Shown in pieces: positions 51,741-61,134 of a stretch of DNA of 64,000 nt (its first letter is position 1; each line of letters starts with the position of its first letter). The stretch is taken from contig JAGOQJ010000004.1 in the NCBI GenBank assembly GCA_017991595.1, forward strand, positions 62,001 to 126,000, given 5' to 3'. The notes under the pieces are model-generated. The model saw only the letters and a list, made by a program, of their open reading frames with translations. It was not told the DNA's origin and searched no databases. Both the position numbers and the translations under genes were made by a program. Source of the DNA: Candidatus Didemnitutus sp. GTDB taxonomy: Bacteria > Verrucomicrobiota > Verrucomicrobiia > Opitutales > Opitutaceae.

Positions 51741-53030
51741 TCAGATCACGCGCGCCCAAAGCAGCTTGAGGTAGCGGCTTTCGAGACAGTTCGAATACAC
51801 CGGATGATCGATGCCGGGGCCGGTGCGGTCGAAAATCTGGAGTCGGCGGTTCAGGCGGTGCACGCCCTTGATCACGACCTGTTCAAAGTCCTCCAGCGAA
51901 ACGAGCCCGGAGCACGAGCACGTGACGAACAACCCGCCCGGCTTCACCAGGCTCGCCGCGATGGTGTTTAAGTCGGCGTATTTGCGCATGCCTTCGGCCG
52001 CGCCGGCCGGCTCGCGCGTCATCACGAACTTCGGCGGATCGCAGAGCACGAGGTCGAACTGCTCACCGTTTTTCTGCATCTGCCGCGCGTAAGCGAACGC
52101 GTCGGCGTGCACCCACTTGAGCTTGTTCGGTGAAACCTGGTTGAGGTTCGCGTTGCGGCGGCCCTGCGCCACCGCCTTCTCGTCGAGATCGACGGCGGTG
52201 ATTTCGGTCGCCCCGCCGAGCGCGGCGTTGATGGAGAAGCCGCCGGTGTAGCTGCACAGGTCGAGCACGCGCGCGCCTTTCGCGAGTTGGCCGAAGCGCC
52301 GGCGGTTGTCGCGCTGGTCGCAGAAGAAACCGGTCTTGTGCCCCTCCGCAAAATCGACCTCGAACTTCACGCCATGCTCGCGGATGCGCACCTTGTCCGG
52401 CGCGCTCGCGGTGATCTCGCGCATCATCGATGGCTTGATGCCCTCAAGGCTGCCGAGATCGTGGTCGACGTGCACACGGACGTGTTTCGTGCCGAGCAAC
52501 TCGTGGAGCAGCGGCAGCCACTTCGGCAGGCGCTGGAAAATGCCGAGGGAATAGACGTCGCAGAAAAGCGTGTCGCCGTAGCGATCGATTGTGAGTCCGC
52601 TCACGCCGTCGCCGTCGGAGCCGACGACGCGATAAGCGTCCGTGACCTCGTCGAGCTTGAACAAATCGCGCCGCAGCGCGACCGCGCGCCGCAGCGCCGT
52701 CTCGAAATAGTCCTCGCTCACCGCCTCCGCCGTGTGCGTGACGACGCGCAGCGGCATCTTCGCGCGCGGGTTGTAGAGGCCGGCGCCGATGCGGTTGCCG
52801 AACTTGTCGTAAACGGAAACGAAGTCGCCGGGCCGCGCGTCGCGCGAGACTTCACCGAGCATGCGCGGGAAAATCGCGGGCTGAAACGTGACGAATTTCA
52901 GCTGCGCCCACGGCCGCGGCCACTGGGCTTTTTCCTCGGGCGTGGCCGGCCGCGCCTTCTCGCGCATGAGCGCATTCGGCTCCGGCGCAGCGGGCGTTTC
53001 CTGAGGGTTGTCTTCGAATTCTTCGGCCAT
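51741..53030 (-). CDS. Class I SAM-dependent rRNA methyltransferase (RlmI-like)
   Basis: A 429-residue methyltransferase of the RlmI group, which makes m5C in 23S rRNA. It has an N-terminal PUA-like domain (about 55-120, PGDFVSVYDKFGNRIGAGLYNP), a central EEHEE-type domain, and a Rossmann methyltransferase domain: FCDQRDNRRRFGQLAKGARVLDLCSYTGGFSINAALGG, ITAVDLDEKAV, the catalytic CDPPKFV motif, and the C-terminal SCSG block with the second cysteine. The exact rRNA target cannot be told. The frame opens at 53144, but ATG 53030 is the better start. It also carries an acidic and Pro-rich N-terminal extension (EEFEDNPQETPAAPEP). Confidence 0.9.
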   Translation of the reverse strand: MAEEFEDNPQETPAAPEPNALMREKARPATPEEKAQWPRPWAQLKFVTFQPAIFPRMLGEVSRDARPGDFVSVYDKFGNRIGAGLYNPRAKMPLRVVTHTAEAVSEDYFETALRRAVALRRDLFKLDEVTDAYRVVGSDGDGVSGLTIDRYGDTLFCDVYSLGIFQRLPKWLPLLHELLGTKHVRVHVDHDLGSLEGIKPSMMREITASAPDKVRIREHGVKFEVDFAEGHKTGFFCDQRDNRRRFGQLAKGARVLDLCSYTGGFSINAALGGATEITAVDLDEKAVAQGRRNANLNQVSPNKLKWVHADAFAYARQMQKNGEQFDLVLCDPPKFVMTREPAGAAEGMRKYADLNTIAASLVKPGGLFVTCSCSGLVSLEDFEQVVIKGVHRLNRRLQIFDRTGPGIDHPVYSNCLESRYLKLLWARVI

Positions 53031-53142
53031 CGGTCCCGACGGAAACGCAGCGGGCGCGCGCGGGCGACTAGAATTTACGGGACAACTCCTCCGTCCGGAT
53101 CGCAGCCGCGCAACGTCGGCCGGCACACCTTGGCGAGCGGGC

Positions 53143-53175
53143 ATAAAAAGCCGGCCCTTAGGGGAAGGGCCGGCT
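53143..53175 (-). terminator. Intrinsic terminator after the thymidine phosphorylase-like gene
   Basis: Eleven-bp arms AGCCGGCCCTT (53149-53159) and AAGGGCCGGCT (53165-53175) with a 5-nt loop; on the minus strand it is followed by TTTTATG. It lies about 30 bp after the gene's stop. Confidence 0.9.
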
Positions 53176-53203
53176 GGGTGCCGAAAGCAATGGCGGCGAA
53201 TTA

Positions 53204-54544
53204 TCAGGCGACGCGCTCGACCACCAATGGCGGCGGGATCGGGCGCTTCGGCGCGAGGCGGTAGGCTTCCTTGAAGTAGTCGAGCGCCTGCTCGAGCTTC
53301 GCCTCGTCGTTGTAATGGATCATCATCAGCGGCTCGCCCTGCTTCACCTGCGTGCCGACCTTCTTGATCTCAGACACGCCGACCGCGTGGTCGATCTTGC
53401 CGTGCGAGTCCTTGCCGGCGCCGAGGATGGAAACACCCTTGGCGATGAAGGCGGCGTTGATGGTGTGCACGTAGCCGCGCTTCGGCGCGGGCAGCTTGCG
53501 GATGTGGCGGGCCGTCGGGAATTTTTCGGGATGATCGATGAAGGAGGTGTCGCCGCCCTGCGCGCGGATCATGTCCTTGAACTTCTCGAGTGCGGAGCCG
53601 TCGCTGAGGTGGCGCTGCACGGTCTGCTTGGCGGAGAGCGTGGAGCCTGCGACGCCGGCGAGGCGGACGATTTCCATGCCGAGCTTGAGGACGAGTTCCT
53701 TCATGTCCTCGGGGCCTTCGCCCTTGAGGAGCTGGATCGCTTCCTTGATTTCGAGCGCGGTGCCGACGGAGTCGCCGAGCGGCTGGTTCATGTCGGTAAC
53801 GAGCGCGACGCAGCGGCGCTTCATGGAGCGACCGACGCGGGTCATGGAGCGGGCGAGCTGCTTGGCTTGCTCGAGGTCCTTGATGAAGGAGCCGTTGCCC
53901 CACTTCACGTCGATGACGAGGCCTTCGGCGCCTTCGGCGAGCTTCTTGGAGAGCACGCTGCCAGTGATGAGCGGGAGGCTCGGGATCGTGCCGGTGTCGA
54001 GGCGGAGGTCGTAGAATTTCTGATCCGCGGGCGCGAGTTCCTTGCTCTGTTCAACGATTGCGCCGCCGACGCGGGCGAGTTGGTCAGTGAACTGCTGGAT
54101 GCTGAGATGGCTCTTGAAGCCGGGGACGGCGGAGAGCTTGTCGAGCGCGTTGATGACGAACTGCTGTTCGACGCCGACCATCATCGGCACGACCACGCCG
54201 CTGGCCATCGCGAGCGGCGCGAGCACGAGCGCGGTCTTGTCGCCGACGCCGCCGGTGGAATACTTGTCGATCTTCGGCTTGGAGATGTGCGAGAGGTCGA
54301 TGACCTCGCCGGAAAGCATCATTTCCTCCGTGAGAATCGCGGTCTCCTGCGCGGACATATTGGCGAAGTAGATCGCCATCAGGAGCGCGGCCAGTTGGTG
54401 CTGGGGCATCTCGCCATCGAGCGTAGAGTCGATGATGTAACGAATTTCCTCTTGGGTGAATTCGCCATTATCGCGCTTCTTTTCGATCAACGAAGTAAAC
54501 GACGGCTTGATGAATCGGCGCGTCGGAATGGGACGTTTTCTCAT
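53204..54544 (-). CDS. Thymidine/pyrimidine-nucleoside phosphorylase-like protein with altered phosphate site
   Basis: A 446-residue protein of the nucleoside phosphorylase II family (DeoA/Pdp), which splits thymidine or uridine with phosphate. Family landmarks: DGEMPQHQLAALLMAIYFANMS, KYSTGGVGDKTAL at 94-106, and the pyrimidine-site residues R181, S196 and K200 in the segment LRLDTGTIPSLPLITGSVLSKKLAEG, followed by VTDMNQPLGDSVG. The signature that usually reads SGRGLGHTGGTLDKL is replaced by VGVEQQFVINALDKL at 123-137, removing the conserved Ser, His and Thr that help hold phosphate. The reading frame is intact and of the same length, so this is substitution and not a frameshift. The start at 54544 (MRKRPIPTRR) is chosen over an upstream in-frame option. 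Confidence 0.85.
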   Translation of the reverse strand: MRKRPIPTRRFIKPSFTSLIEKKRDNGEFTQEEIRYIIDSTLDGEMPQHQLAALLMAIYFANMSAQETAILTEEMMLSGEVIDLSHISKPKIDKYSTGGVGDKTALVLAPLAMASGVVVPMMVGVEQQFVINALDKLSAVPGFKSHLSIQQFTDQLARVGGAIVEQSKELAPADQKFYDLRLDTGTIPSLPLITGSVLSKKLAEGAEGLVIDVKWGNGSFIKDLEQAKQLARSMTRVGRSMKRRCVALVTDMNQPLGDSVGTALEIKEAIQLLKGEGPEDMKELVLKLGMEIVRLAGVAGSTLSAKQTVQRHLSDGSALEKFKDMIRAQGGDTSFIDHPEKFPTARHIRKLPAPKRGYVHTINAAFIAKGVSILGAGKDSHGKIDHAVGVSEIKKVGTQVKQGEPLMMIHYNDEAKLEQALDYFKEAYRLAPKRPIPPPLVVERVA

Positions 54545-54759
54545 GGAAGGTGTCACGTGTGTAGGAAGTCCAGCCTGACGGCTAGACGGCGCAAAGCTCG
54601 AAGAGACAAAGAGTTTCGTCGAATTTAGCAAGCCTAAAGTGTCGCCGTGACAGACTGGACACCCCACATACTACCTGCGCGGACACTTCGCCTCCTCTAC
54701 CCAACCGAACCGCAAAAATCCTTCTTGCTCAGGCCCAAGCGCAATTTCTCAATCGCCGG

Positions 54760-56547
54760 ATGCACCTGCCGTTCCACCTCGCCAATCACCTCGACTCGGC
54801 CCTCCGCGCGGCCGCTGGACGCCTGGGGTTCGGCGACCGAGGATTTGAGCCGGAAGTGCGCGTGGCCGATGCAGCTCACGGTGACTTCCAAGCCAACGGC
54901 GCCCTCGCCTTCGCTAAGCGCGAGAAACAGAACCCGCGCGCCGTCGCGCAGCAGATCGTCGACCAGCTCGACGCCGAGACCGCCGCCACCTTCGACTGCT
55001 CGCTCGCCGGCCCGGGCTTCATCAATTTCCGCCTCAAGCCCGCCGCGCTGCTTGCTTGGCTCGCGCAACACGACAGCGAGGCGCACCTGCGCGAGGCCGC
55101 CGCCGGCGCGCGCCGCGGGCAGCACTGGGTCGTCGATTACTCGTCGCCCAACACCGCCAAACAGATGCACGTCGGCCACCTTCGCTCCGCCGTCATCGGC
55201 GAGGCGCTCTGTCGCCTGCTCGCGTTCAACGGCGCCCACGTCATCCGCGACAACCACCTCGGCGACTGGGGCACGCAATTCGGCAAACTCATCTACGGCT
55301 ACAAGCGTTGGGCCGATCCTGTCGCGCTCGAAAACGACGCGATCGAGGAGCTCGAGCGTCTCTACAAACTCGGCCACAACGCCACGCCTGAAGGCTCGCC
55401 CGAGCTCGACGAAGCGCGCGCCGAGCTCGTGAAGCTCCAGAACGGCGACCCTGAGAACGTCGCGTTGTGGAAGAAATTCAGCGAAGTCAGCCTCGCCGCG
55501 TTCCAACAAATCTACGACCGCCTCGGCATCCGCTTCGACCACAACCTCGGCGAGTCCTTCTACAACGACAAGGTCGACCGCGTCTACCGCGAGCTCACCG
55601 AGACCGGCCTCGCCGAGGACAGCGCCGGCGCGCTCGTCGTCTTCCATGACGAACACCCGCGCTTTAGCCGCCACGCCGAGCGCCCGAATCCCTTCATGGT
55701 CCGCAAGGCCGATGGCGCGAGCGGCTACGCCTCCACCGATCTCGCCACCGCGCTCTACCGCACCGAGCACTTCCAGGCCGACGGCATCGTCATCGTCACC
55801 GACTTCCGCCAGAGCGATCATTTCGAGCAGCTCTTCCTCACCATCGGGAAATGGTTTGCGGCCAAAAATTACCGCCGCCCCGAGCTGCACCACGTCACCT
55901 TCGGCGCCGTGACCGGCGAAGACGGCAAGGCGCTCAAGACGCGCGACGGCGGCACCATCAAGCTCAAGGCACTCCTCGACGAAGCCGAGGAACGCGCCTA
56001 CGCGATCGTCACCGCGAAGAACGCCGAGCGCCCCGAGGCCGAGCGCTTCACCGACGCCGAGTGCCGCGACATCGCCCGCGCCGTCGGCATCGGCGCCGTG
56101 CAATACGCCGACCTCTCGCAGAATCGCTCGAGCAACTACGTCTTCTCCTGGGACAAGATGCTCGCGCTCGACGGCAACACCGCGCCGTATCTGCTCTACG
56201 CCGTCGCGCGCGTGCGCTCGATCTTCCGCAAGGCCGGCCTCGATCCCGCTCAGCCGCCGACGGCCGGCGCTACGCCGCCCGAGACGCCGCAGGAACTCGC
56301 GCTCGCGCGCAAGCTCGTTCAGTTCGCCGACGCCGTGCGTGCCGCCACGCAGCAGCTCCGCCCGCACTTTCTCTGCCTGTATCTCTTCGAGCTCGCCGGC
56401 GCCTACAGCGCGTTCTACGCCGCGGACAAGGTCATCGTCGACGATCCCGCCGTGCGGGCGCGCCGCCTGCTGCTCTGCCATCGCACGCTCATCGTGCTCG
56501 AGTCGGGCCTGCATCTGCTCGGCCTGCGCACGCTCGAACGCATGTGA
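54760..56547 (+). CDS. argS: Arginine--tRNA ligase
   Basis: A 595-residue class I arginyl-tRNA synthetase. The ArgRS-specific N-terminal domain (about 1-110) reads FEPEVRVADAAHGDFQANGALAFAK. The HIGH motif is HVGH at 137-140 in SPNTAKQMHVGHLRS. KMSKS is degenerate (GEDGKALKTRDG), as is usual for this enzyme. The C-terminal anticodon-binding domain ends LHLLGLRTLERM. It is divergent from the phosphorylase-like gene and precedes the GYF_2 gene on the same strand. Confidence 0.97.
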   Translation: MHLPFHLANHLDSALRAAAGRLGFGDRGFEPEVRVADAAHGDFQANGALAFAKREKQNPRAVAQQIVDQLDAETAATFDCSLAGPGFINFRLKPAALLAWLAQHDSEAHLREAAAGARRGQHWVVDYSSPNTAKQMHVGHLRSAVIGEALCRLLAFNGAHVIRDNHLGDWGTQFGKLIYGYKRWADPVALENDAIEELERLYKLGHNATPEGSPELDEARAELVKLQNGDPENVALWKKFSEVSLAAFQQIYDRLGIRFDHNLGESFYNDKVDRVYRELTETGLAEDSAGALVVFHDEHPRFSRHAERPNPFMVRKADGASGYASTDLATALYRTEHFQADGIVIVTDFRQSDHFEQLFLTIGKWFAAKNYRRPELHHVTFGAVTGEDGKALKTRDGGTIKLKALLDEAEERAYAIVTAKNAERPEAERFTDAECRDIARAVGIGAVQYADLSQNRSSNYVFSWDKMLALDGNTAPYLLYAVARVRSIFRKAGLDPAQPPTAGATPPETPQELALARKLVQFADAVRAATQQLRPHFLCLYLFELAGAYSAFYAADKVIVDDPAVRARRLLLCHRTLIVLESGLHLLGLRTLERM

Positions 56548-56715
56548 CGCGCACCGTGCGCAGTGCGCGCGTTGGCCGCTGATCGCGCGAGCTGATCACC
56601 TCAGCTCGCGCGCCAACCCGCCGGCCCGCGATTCGCGTCCCACGTCGGCGCAGGGCCGTTTGGCCGACCACTTCACTCTTGCCGGTGCCCACCCCGGGGC
56701 CAACATACGCCCACC

Positions 56716-57486
56716 ATGTCGAGCGGCGCTTCCCCTTCCTCCGGCCCCGAGTATTACGTGCGCGGCATCAATGACGCCGAAGCGCGCGGCCCGTTCAACA
56801 CCGACCAGCTTGCCTCCCTCGCCGAGGCCGGCCAGATCACGCCCGAGACCTATTATTACGACGCGACCACGGAGCAGTGGCTCACGCTCGAATCGAACGC
56901 CGAGCTGAAGGGGATCATCTGGCCCCAGAAAAAGCGCCTCGGTTTCAAGGAGAAGGAGTTCAAGCCCGTCAATCAGGCGACGACCGACAGCGCGCCGCCC
57001 ATCACCGTCCAGCAATTCCTCGACGCCGCCGAGGGCAACACCGACGACACCCGCAACAAGAAGGACAAGAGCCTCGAGATGATGCGCGCCGCGATGCTCG
57101 GCACCAAGGGCGCCGCCATCATCATGCTTCTCAGCGCTGTCGCGCTCGTGCTCCCCGGCGTGGATGCGCTCATGGCGATGGACTACATGCAGCTGATCGA
57201 GAAGCCGCTCATCCTCCTCGGCGTGCTCGACCTCGTCATCGGCGTGCTCCTGCTCCTCGGCGTCATCACGCTCTATCCCTTCGTGCGTTTCCGCGCCGTG
57301 TTCGGGCTCGGTTTTCTCGGCTTCATCCTCTGGACGCAGGGCAACCCGACCGCCGTGCTCGCGCTGCTGGCCGGCTCGGCCGGTCTCTACTTCAGCACGA
57401 TCTTCCTGAATTACATCCCGCTCGGCGTCGCGGTGCTCGCCGGTGTGGGCGGCATGGCCGCCCTCGCGAGCATGTCGCTGTTCTGA
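56716..57486 (+). CDS. GYF_2-domain membrane protein
   Basis: A 256-residue protein. Residues 13-70 form a GYF_2 (DUF4339) domain: YYVRGINDAEARGPFNTDQLASLAEAGQI and TYYYDATTEQWLTL. A hydrophilic linker to about 130 is followed by four to five membrane helices (about 133-152, 162-185, 187-205, 208-225, 232-255). The N-terminal domain should face the cytoplasm and bind a peptide or protein partner, which is unknown. It is followed within 35 bp by the BrkB-type gene, so they are likely co-transcribed. Confidence 0.85.
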   Translation: MSSGASPSSGPEYYVRGINDAEARGPFNTDQLASLAEAGQITPETYYYDATTEQWLTLESNAELKGIIWPQKKRLGFKEKEFKPVNQATTDSAPPITVQQFLDAAEGNTDDTRNKKDKSLEMMRAAMLGTKGAAIIMLLSAVALVLPGVDALMAMDYMQLIEKPLILLGVLDLVIGVLLLLGVITLYPFVRFRAVFGLGFLGFILWTQGNPTAVLALLAGSAGLYFSTIFLNYIPLGVAVLAGVGGMAALASMSLF

Positions 57487-57519
57487 CGCCGCCCAGCCCG
57501 CGCCGGACGGCGCGCTCGC

Positions 57520-59049
57520 ATGAATCCGCTCAAAGCCTACGTCGCCCGGCTCCACCGTCTCTGGACCGTTGATATCTGGGCCGCCGCCACCGCACGGGAC
57601 CGGTCGTTGCGCGGCCGCTTCTTCGCGATCCTCCGCGTCATCTCGATCACCCTCTCCGGTTTGCAGGAGATCAAGGTCGCGGCCCGCGCCGCGGCGCTGA
57701 GCTACAGTTCGCTGCTCGGGCTCGGTCCGATGATCGCGCTCGCGGTGTTGATCGCGGGCTTTGCCCTCGGCGATCGCGATCCCGCCATCCTCGCGCGCAG
57801 CCTGAACAGCGTCATCGCCTTCATCGCCCCGCAGGTCGCGCAATACGACCAAGCCCACGTGCCGACGCACCCTGAGGCCAAGCCCGAGACGCCGGCGCCA
57901 ACCCCGGCTCCGACAGCGACGCCCGACACCGAGGTGCGCACGCAGACCGCGCCGGACCCGGAGCTCGTCAAGCTGATCAACCACTTCATCGAGAGCTCGC
58001 GCTCCGGCACCGCCGGCGCCGTGGGTCTGCTCACCCTGCTCGTCATCGCGGTGCAGCTGTTCACGACAATCGAGAATGCGTTCAACGACATCTGGGGCGT
58101 GCGCCGCGGCCGCAGCTGGGTGACGCGCATCGTCTATTACTGGACCGTCATCACGCTCGGGGCCCTGCTGTTCTTCACCTCGCTGACACTGCTCTCGGCT
58201 GGCGCGGTCATGACCTTGTTCTTCGACAAGCTGCCGCTGGGCGAGCACCTGCAGGCGCTGTTCACGTGGATGCTGCCCTCGTCGTCCGCCGTGCTGCTGG
58301 CGGTTATGCTCACGCTTTTCTACCGTTCCATCCCCAACACCCGCGTGCGCTGGGGCGCCGCCTTCATCGGCGCCGTGATCGTCACCGCCCTGCTGCTGCT
58401 GAACAACACGCTCGCGTTCCTTTATTTCAAACGCGTCGTGCTTTCCAAGAGCCTCTACGGCTCCGTCGGCATCCTGCCGATTCTGATGCTCGGTCTCTAC
58501 ATTTTCTGGTTCTTCGTGCTTGTGGGCGGCCAGATCACTTACGCGGTGCAGAATGTCCATTACCGCAGCAGCCAGACCGCGTGGCACAGCCTCAACGCCT
58601 TTGCGCGCGAGAGCCTCTCGCTGCTCGTGCTACTGCTCGTCGCCCGCCGCTTCAAGGAGTGCCTGCCGCCCTATTCGGTGACGCAGCTCTCCCACCGCAT
58701 CCGCGTGCCCGCGCAGGTGTTGAACGAAAGCCTCAACCGCCTTTGCGACCTGCAACTCATCGCACAACTGCCCTCCGCCGAGAGCCGCGACCCGAACGAC
58801 TACCGCTATCAGCCGGCGCGGCCGTTGAACCGCATCACGCTCTTTGAGTTCCAACAACTCTTCGCCCACTACGGCGCGTCGCCGAGCGGCGACATGCTCG
58901 ACAGCGTCGACCCCATCCTCGCGCACTATCACGCGCGACTCGCCACCGCGTTGCCCGAGGCGCTGGGCAGTCGCACCCTCGACGAATTGCTGGAGGATTT
59001 CGAATCGAACGTCACCCGCGCGCCATTCGCCCCCCCGGGCGGGACCTGA
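57520..59049 (+). CDS. YihY/BrkB family membrane protein
   Basis: A 509-residue integral membrane protein. The family pattern begins at AARAAALSYSSLLGLGPMIALAVLIAGFALG (about residue 48). It continues with GTAGAVGLLTLLVIAVQLFTTIENAFNDIWGVRRGRSW, then FLYFKRVVLSKSLYGSVGILPILMLGLYIFWFFVLVGGQITYAVQNVHY. Six helices are expected. Between helices 1 and 2 there is a Pro/Thr-rich periplasmic insert (about 112-145). The C-terminal 130 residues are soluble and resemble a winged helix (YSVTQLSHRIRVPAQVLNESLNRLCDLQLI). Despite the old name RNase BN, members are not nucleases; the transported substrate is unknown. Confidence 0.9.
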   Translation: MNPLKAYVARLHRLWTVDIWAAATARDRSLRGRFFAILRVISITLSGLQEIKVAARAAALSYSSLLGLGPMIALAVLIAGFALGDRDPAILARSLNSVIAFIAPQVAQYDQAHVPTHPEAKPETPAPTPAPTATPDTEVRTQTAPDPELVKLINHFIESSRSGTAGAVGLLTLLVIAVQLFTTIENAFNDIWGVRRGRSWVTRIVYYWTVITLGALLFFTSLTLLSAGAVMTLFFDKLPLGEHLQALFTWMLPSSSAVLLAVMLTLFYRSIPNTRVRWGAAFIGAVIVTALLLLNNTLAFLYFKRVVLSKSLYGSVGILPILMLGLYIFWFFVLVGGQITYAVQNVHYRSSQTAWHSLNAFARESLSLLVLLLVARRFKECLPPYSVTQLSHRIRVPAQVLNESLNRLCDLQLIAQLPSAESRDPNDYRYQPARPLNRITLFEFQQLFAHYGASPSGDMLDSVDPILAHYHARLATALPEALGSRTLDELLEDFESNVTRAPFAPPGGT

Positions 59050-59087
59050 AAAAGGAACTGCACGCCCGACCGAAGTCAGGCGTGCAG
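59050..59087 (-). terminator. Hairpin terminator for the two-component operon
   Basis: CTGCACGCC (59058-59066) pairs with GGCGTGCAG (59079-59087), with an inner GAC/GTC stem on a CGAA loop. On the minus strand it is followed by TTCCTTTTT. It lies about 130 bp past the response regulator stop and just past the convergent BrkB stop. Confidence 0.65.
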
Positions 59088-59218
59088 CATAGCCTTGTTG
59101 AACTGAACCTAAGTTGCTTGGTGCCTTAGAACCAACGCGCCCAATATAGGGCAAATCTCGGGCAATGTCTGTCAGACTCGCGGGTAAACCGTTGTCCTCC
59201 CGCGCCCGACAATGATTG

Positions 59219-59875
59219 TCAAAGCACGCCTTCGGTCCAACGCACCGCCGCGCGCATGAGTTCGGTCGCATCGGCCAAGCCGAGCTTCTCTTTGATGCGC
59301 GCTTGGTATTCCTGCACGGTCTTCATGCTGACACCGAGGTCGCTGGCGATGCGCTTGGTGGCGTGTCCCTCGCCCATTCGGCGGAAAACCTCCAGCTCGC
59401 GGTCGCTCAGCGTGTCGACGGTCCCGGCGGCGCCGCCTTGCCGGCGCCCGACCATCCGCTCGGCCAGCCGCGCCAGCACCTCGGGATTCGCATAGACCCG
59501 CCCGGCCCGCACTGCGCGGATCGCCTCGACGATGCGGGTCGTCGACTCTCGCTTCATCACATAGCCGGCCGCGCCCGCGCGCAGCGCACGTTCGACGTGA
59601 GCCAGCTCCTCGTGCATGGAAAGCACGATCACCTGCACGATCGGCAGCTTCTCGCGCAGTTCCTTGATGAGATCGAGCCCGCTGCCGTTGCGCAGCGACA
59701 GGTCGACGATCGCGATGTCCGGCACATTGGCGGTTATGGCGGCCAGGCCGGGCGCAGCGTCCTCCGCCTGCCCGATGACCTCGAAGCCCGGCTCGCTCGA
59801 CAACAACTGCCCCAGCCATTCGCGAACCAACGGGTGGTCGTCGACCAGGAAAATGCGAATCGGCTCAGGGCTCAT
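59219..59875 (-). CDS. Response regulator, NarL/FixJ family
   Basis: A 218-residue DNA-binding response regulator. The receiver domain has the acidic pair at D12/D13 (FLVDDHPLVREWL), the phosphoacceptor D58 in IAIVDLSLRNG, and the switch lysine in AAGYVMKRES. The LuxR-type helix-turn-helix at the C-terminus reads LSDRELEVFRRMGEGHATKRIASDLGVSMKTVQEYQARIKEKLG. The start at 59875 overlaps the end of the histidine kinase gene by 11 bp, so the two form one operon and a cognate pair. Confidence 0.95.
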   Translation of the reverse strand: MSPEPIRIFLVDDHPLVREWLGQLLSSEPGFEVIGQAEDAAPGLAAITANVPDIAIVDLSLRNGSGLDLIKELREKLPIVQVIVLSMHEELAHVERALRAGAAGYVMKRESTTRIVEAIRAVRAGRVYANPEVLARLAERMVGRRQGGAAGTVDTLSDRELEVFRRMGEGHATKRIASDLGVSMKTVQEYQARIKEKLGLADATELMRAAVRWTEGVL

Positions 59876-60989
59876 GGGAGGTAGGTCCGTGCAGCGGCAA
59901 ATCGCAGGTGATGCGCGTGCCGCCGCCCGGTCGAGAGGAAATTTCCAGCCGTGCACCGATGTGGTCGGCCCGGTGCCGCATGATGCCGAGCCCCATGCCG
60001 AGGCCCCGTTCGCCCTCGGGAGGCAAGCCGCGACCGTTGTCCTCGATCGTCAGGTGCAGGTTCATTGCATCGTCGCCCCGGCATTCGACCCGCACGTGGG
60101 TGCCGCAGCTGTGGCGCAGCGCATTGCGCAGCCCTTCCTGCACGATGCGGAAGACTTGGGCCGCCACGCCCGCGTCGGCCACCAGCGGCGCCTCCTCCCA
60201 GTGCAGCTCGCAAACAGTCTGGGGAAACTGCTGCCGCAGCCCCGCGCACAGCTCCTCGATCTCGACGCCCAGTCGGGCAGGCTCGATGTGCGTGAGCAGG
60301 AGACCGCGCGCCAGCTGGCGGGTCTCGCCGATTCCCTGCTCGACCAGATTCGCGATGTGCCGTGCCTCGCGCGCGGCCACTTCGTCGCGCAGGCCGAGAC
60401 GCTGGGCGAGGACTTGCGCCGCCATCGCGGTGCCCACGAGGTGCTGACCCAGTTGATCGTGCAGTTCGCGTCCCATCGCGCTGCGTTCGCTCGTGCTTAG
60501 TTCCAACAGCTCGCGTTGCACCTCCTGACGCCGGCGCACTTCCCGTTCGAAATCCTCCGTGCGCTGGCGCACCCGCGCCTCCAACTGGCGATGCAGGCGG
60601 ATCAGCGCATCAAGCACCCAGACGACCACAAGATAGACCAGCAGCATGCCGATGGAATTCCACCACAGCCACGCCTCCTGGAACGCCGTGGGATCCCCGT
60701 AGCTGTCCGCGATGAAACGGATCGCCACCGTCACCCCGGCCAGCAGCGTGCCGTTCGTCCGGCCCAGCCACGCCACCGCGAGCGCCACCGGCACGAGATA
60801 GAAAATGACAAACGACATCCGCGGCCCGGTGAGGTAGTCCATCCACCCGATCAAGAATGTCGCCCCGATCGTGGTCACCCACGCCGCGAGCCGCCCGCCC
60901 GGCGGATGCCCCGTGAAACGCGCCAGCACACGGTCCGTCAACCGATGGGGATTCGGGAACGGCGCGGAGGATTCTTCGGCGGGCGTCAT
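59865..60989 (-). CDS. Sensor histidine kinase, NarX/DegS type
   Basis: A 374-residue kinase with three or four N-terminal membrane helices (about 36-50, 56-76, 80-94, 108-130) and no obvious large periplasmic domain. A coiled coil (about 132-165) leads to the HisKA_3 domain with the phosphorylated H177 in RELHDQLGQHL. The HATPase domain has RIVQEGLRNALRH, IEDNGRGLPP and GLGMGLGIMRHRAD. Two close ATGs exist; 60989 is chosen because AGGGGA lies at the right distance before it, while it abuts the ATG at 60998. The frame upstream of these overlaps the divergent chaperone gene's leader. The signal is unknown. Confidence 0.92.
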   Translation of the reverse strand: MTPAEESSAPFPNPHRLTDRVLARFTGHPPGGRLAAWVTTIGATFLIGWMDYLTGPRMSFVIFYLVPVALAVAWLGRTNGTLLAGVTVAIRFIADSYGDPTAFQEAWLWWNSIGMLLVYLVVVWVLDALIRLHRQLEARVRQRTEDFEREVRRRQEVQRELLELSTSERSAMGRELHDQLGQHLVGTAMAAQVLAQRLGLRDEVAAREARHIANLVEQGIGETRQLARGLLLTHIEPARLGVEIEELCAGLRQQFPQTVCELHWEEAPLVADAGVAAQVFRIVQEGLRNALRHSCGTHVRVECRGDDAMNLHLTIEDNGRGLPPEGERGLGMGLGIMRHRADHIGARLEISSRPGGGTRITCDLPLHGPTSHEP

Positions 60990-61134
60990 CGCAACCATTC
61001 CCCTAGCCGAAGCCTCCGGGCCGCCAATCGAATATTCGCCGCGCCCCCGTCGCGCGCCGCCGCCGCGACCGCCTGCAAACGCTTCGCCTGTTGACACCTC
61101 CGGTGCGCCACCCTACCGAACACGGTTTCATTCC

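Noticed and set aside
61091..61119. TTGACA followed by TACCGA as promoter of the chaperone gene
   Set aside because: The -35 is perfect but the -10 is poor and would leave only a very short leader; not strong enough to list.
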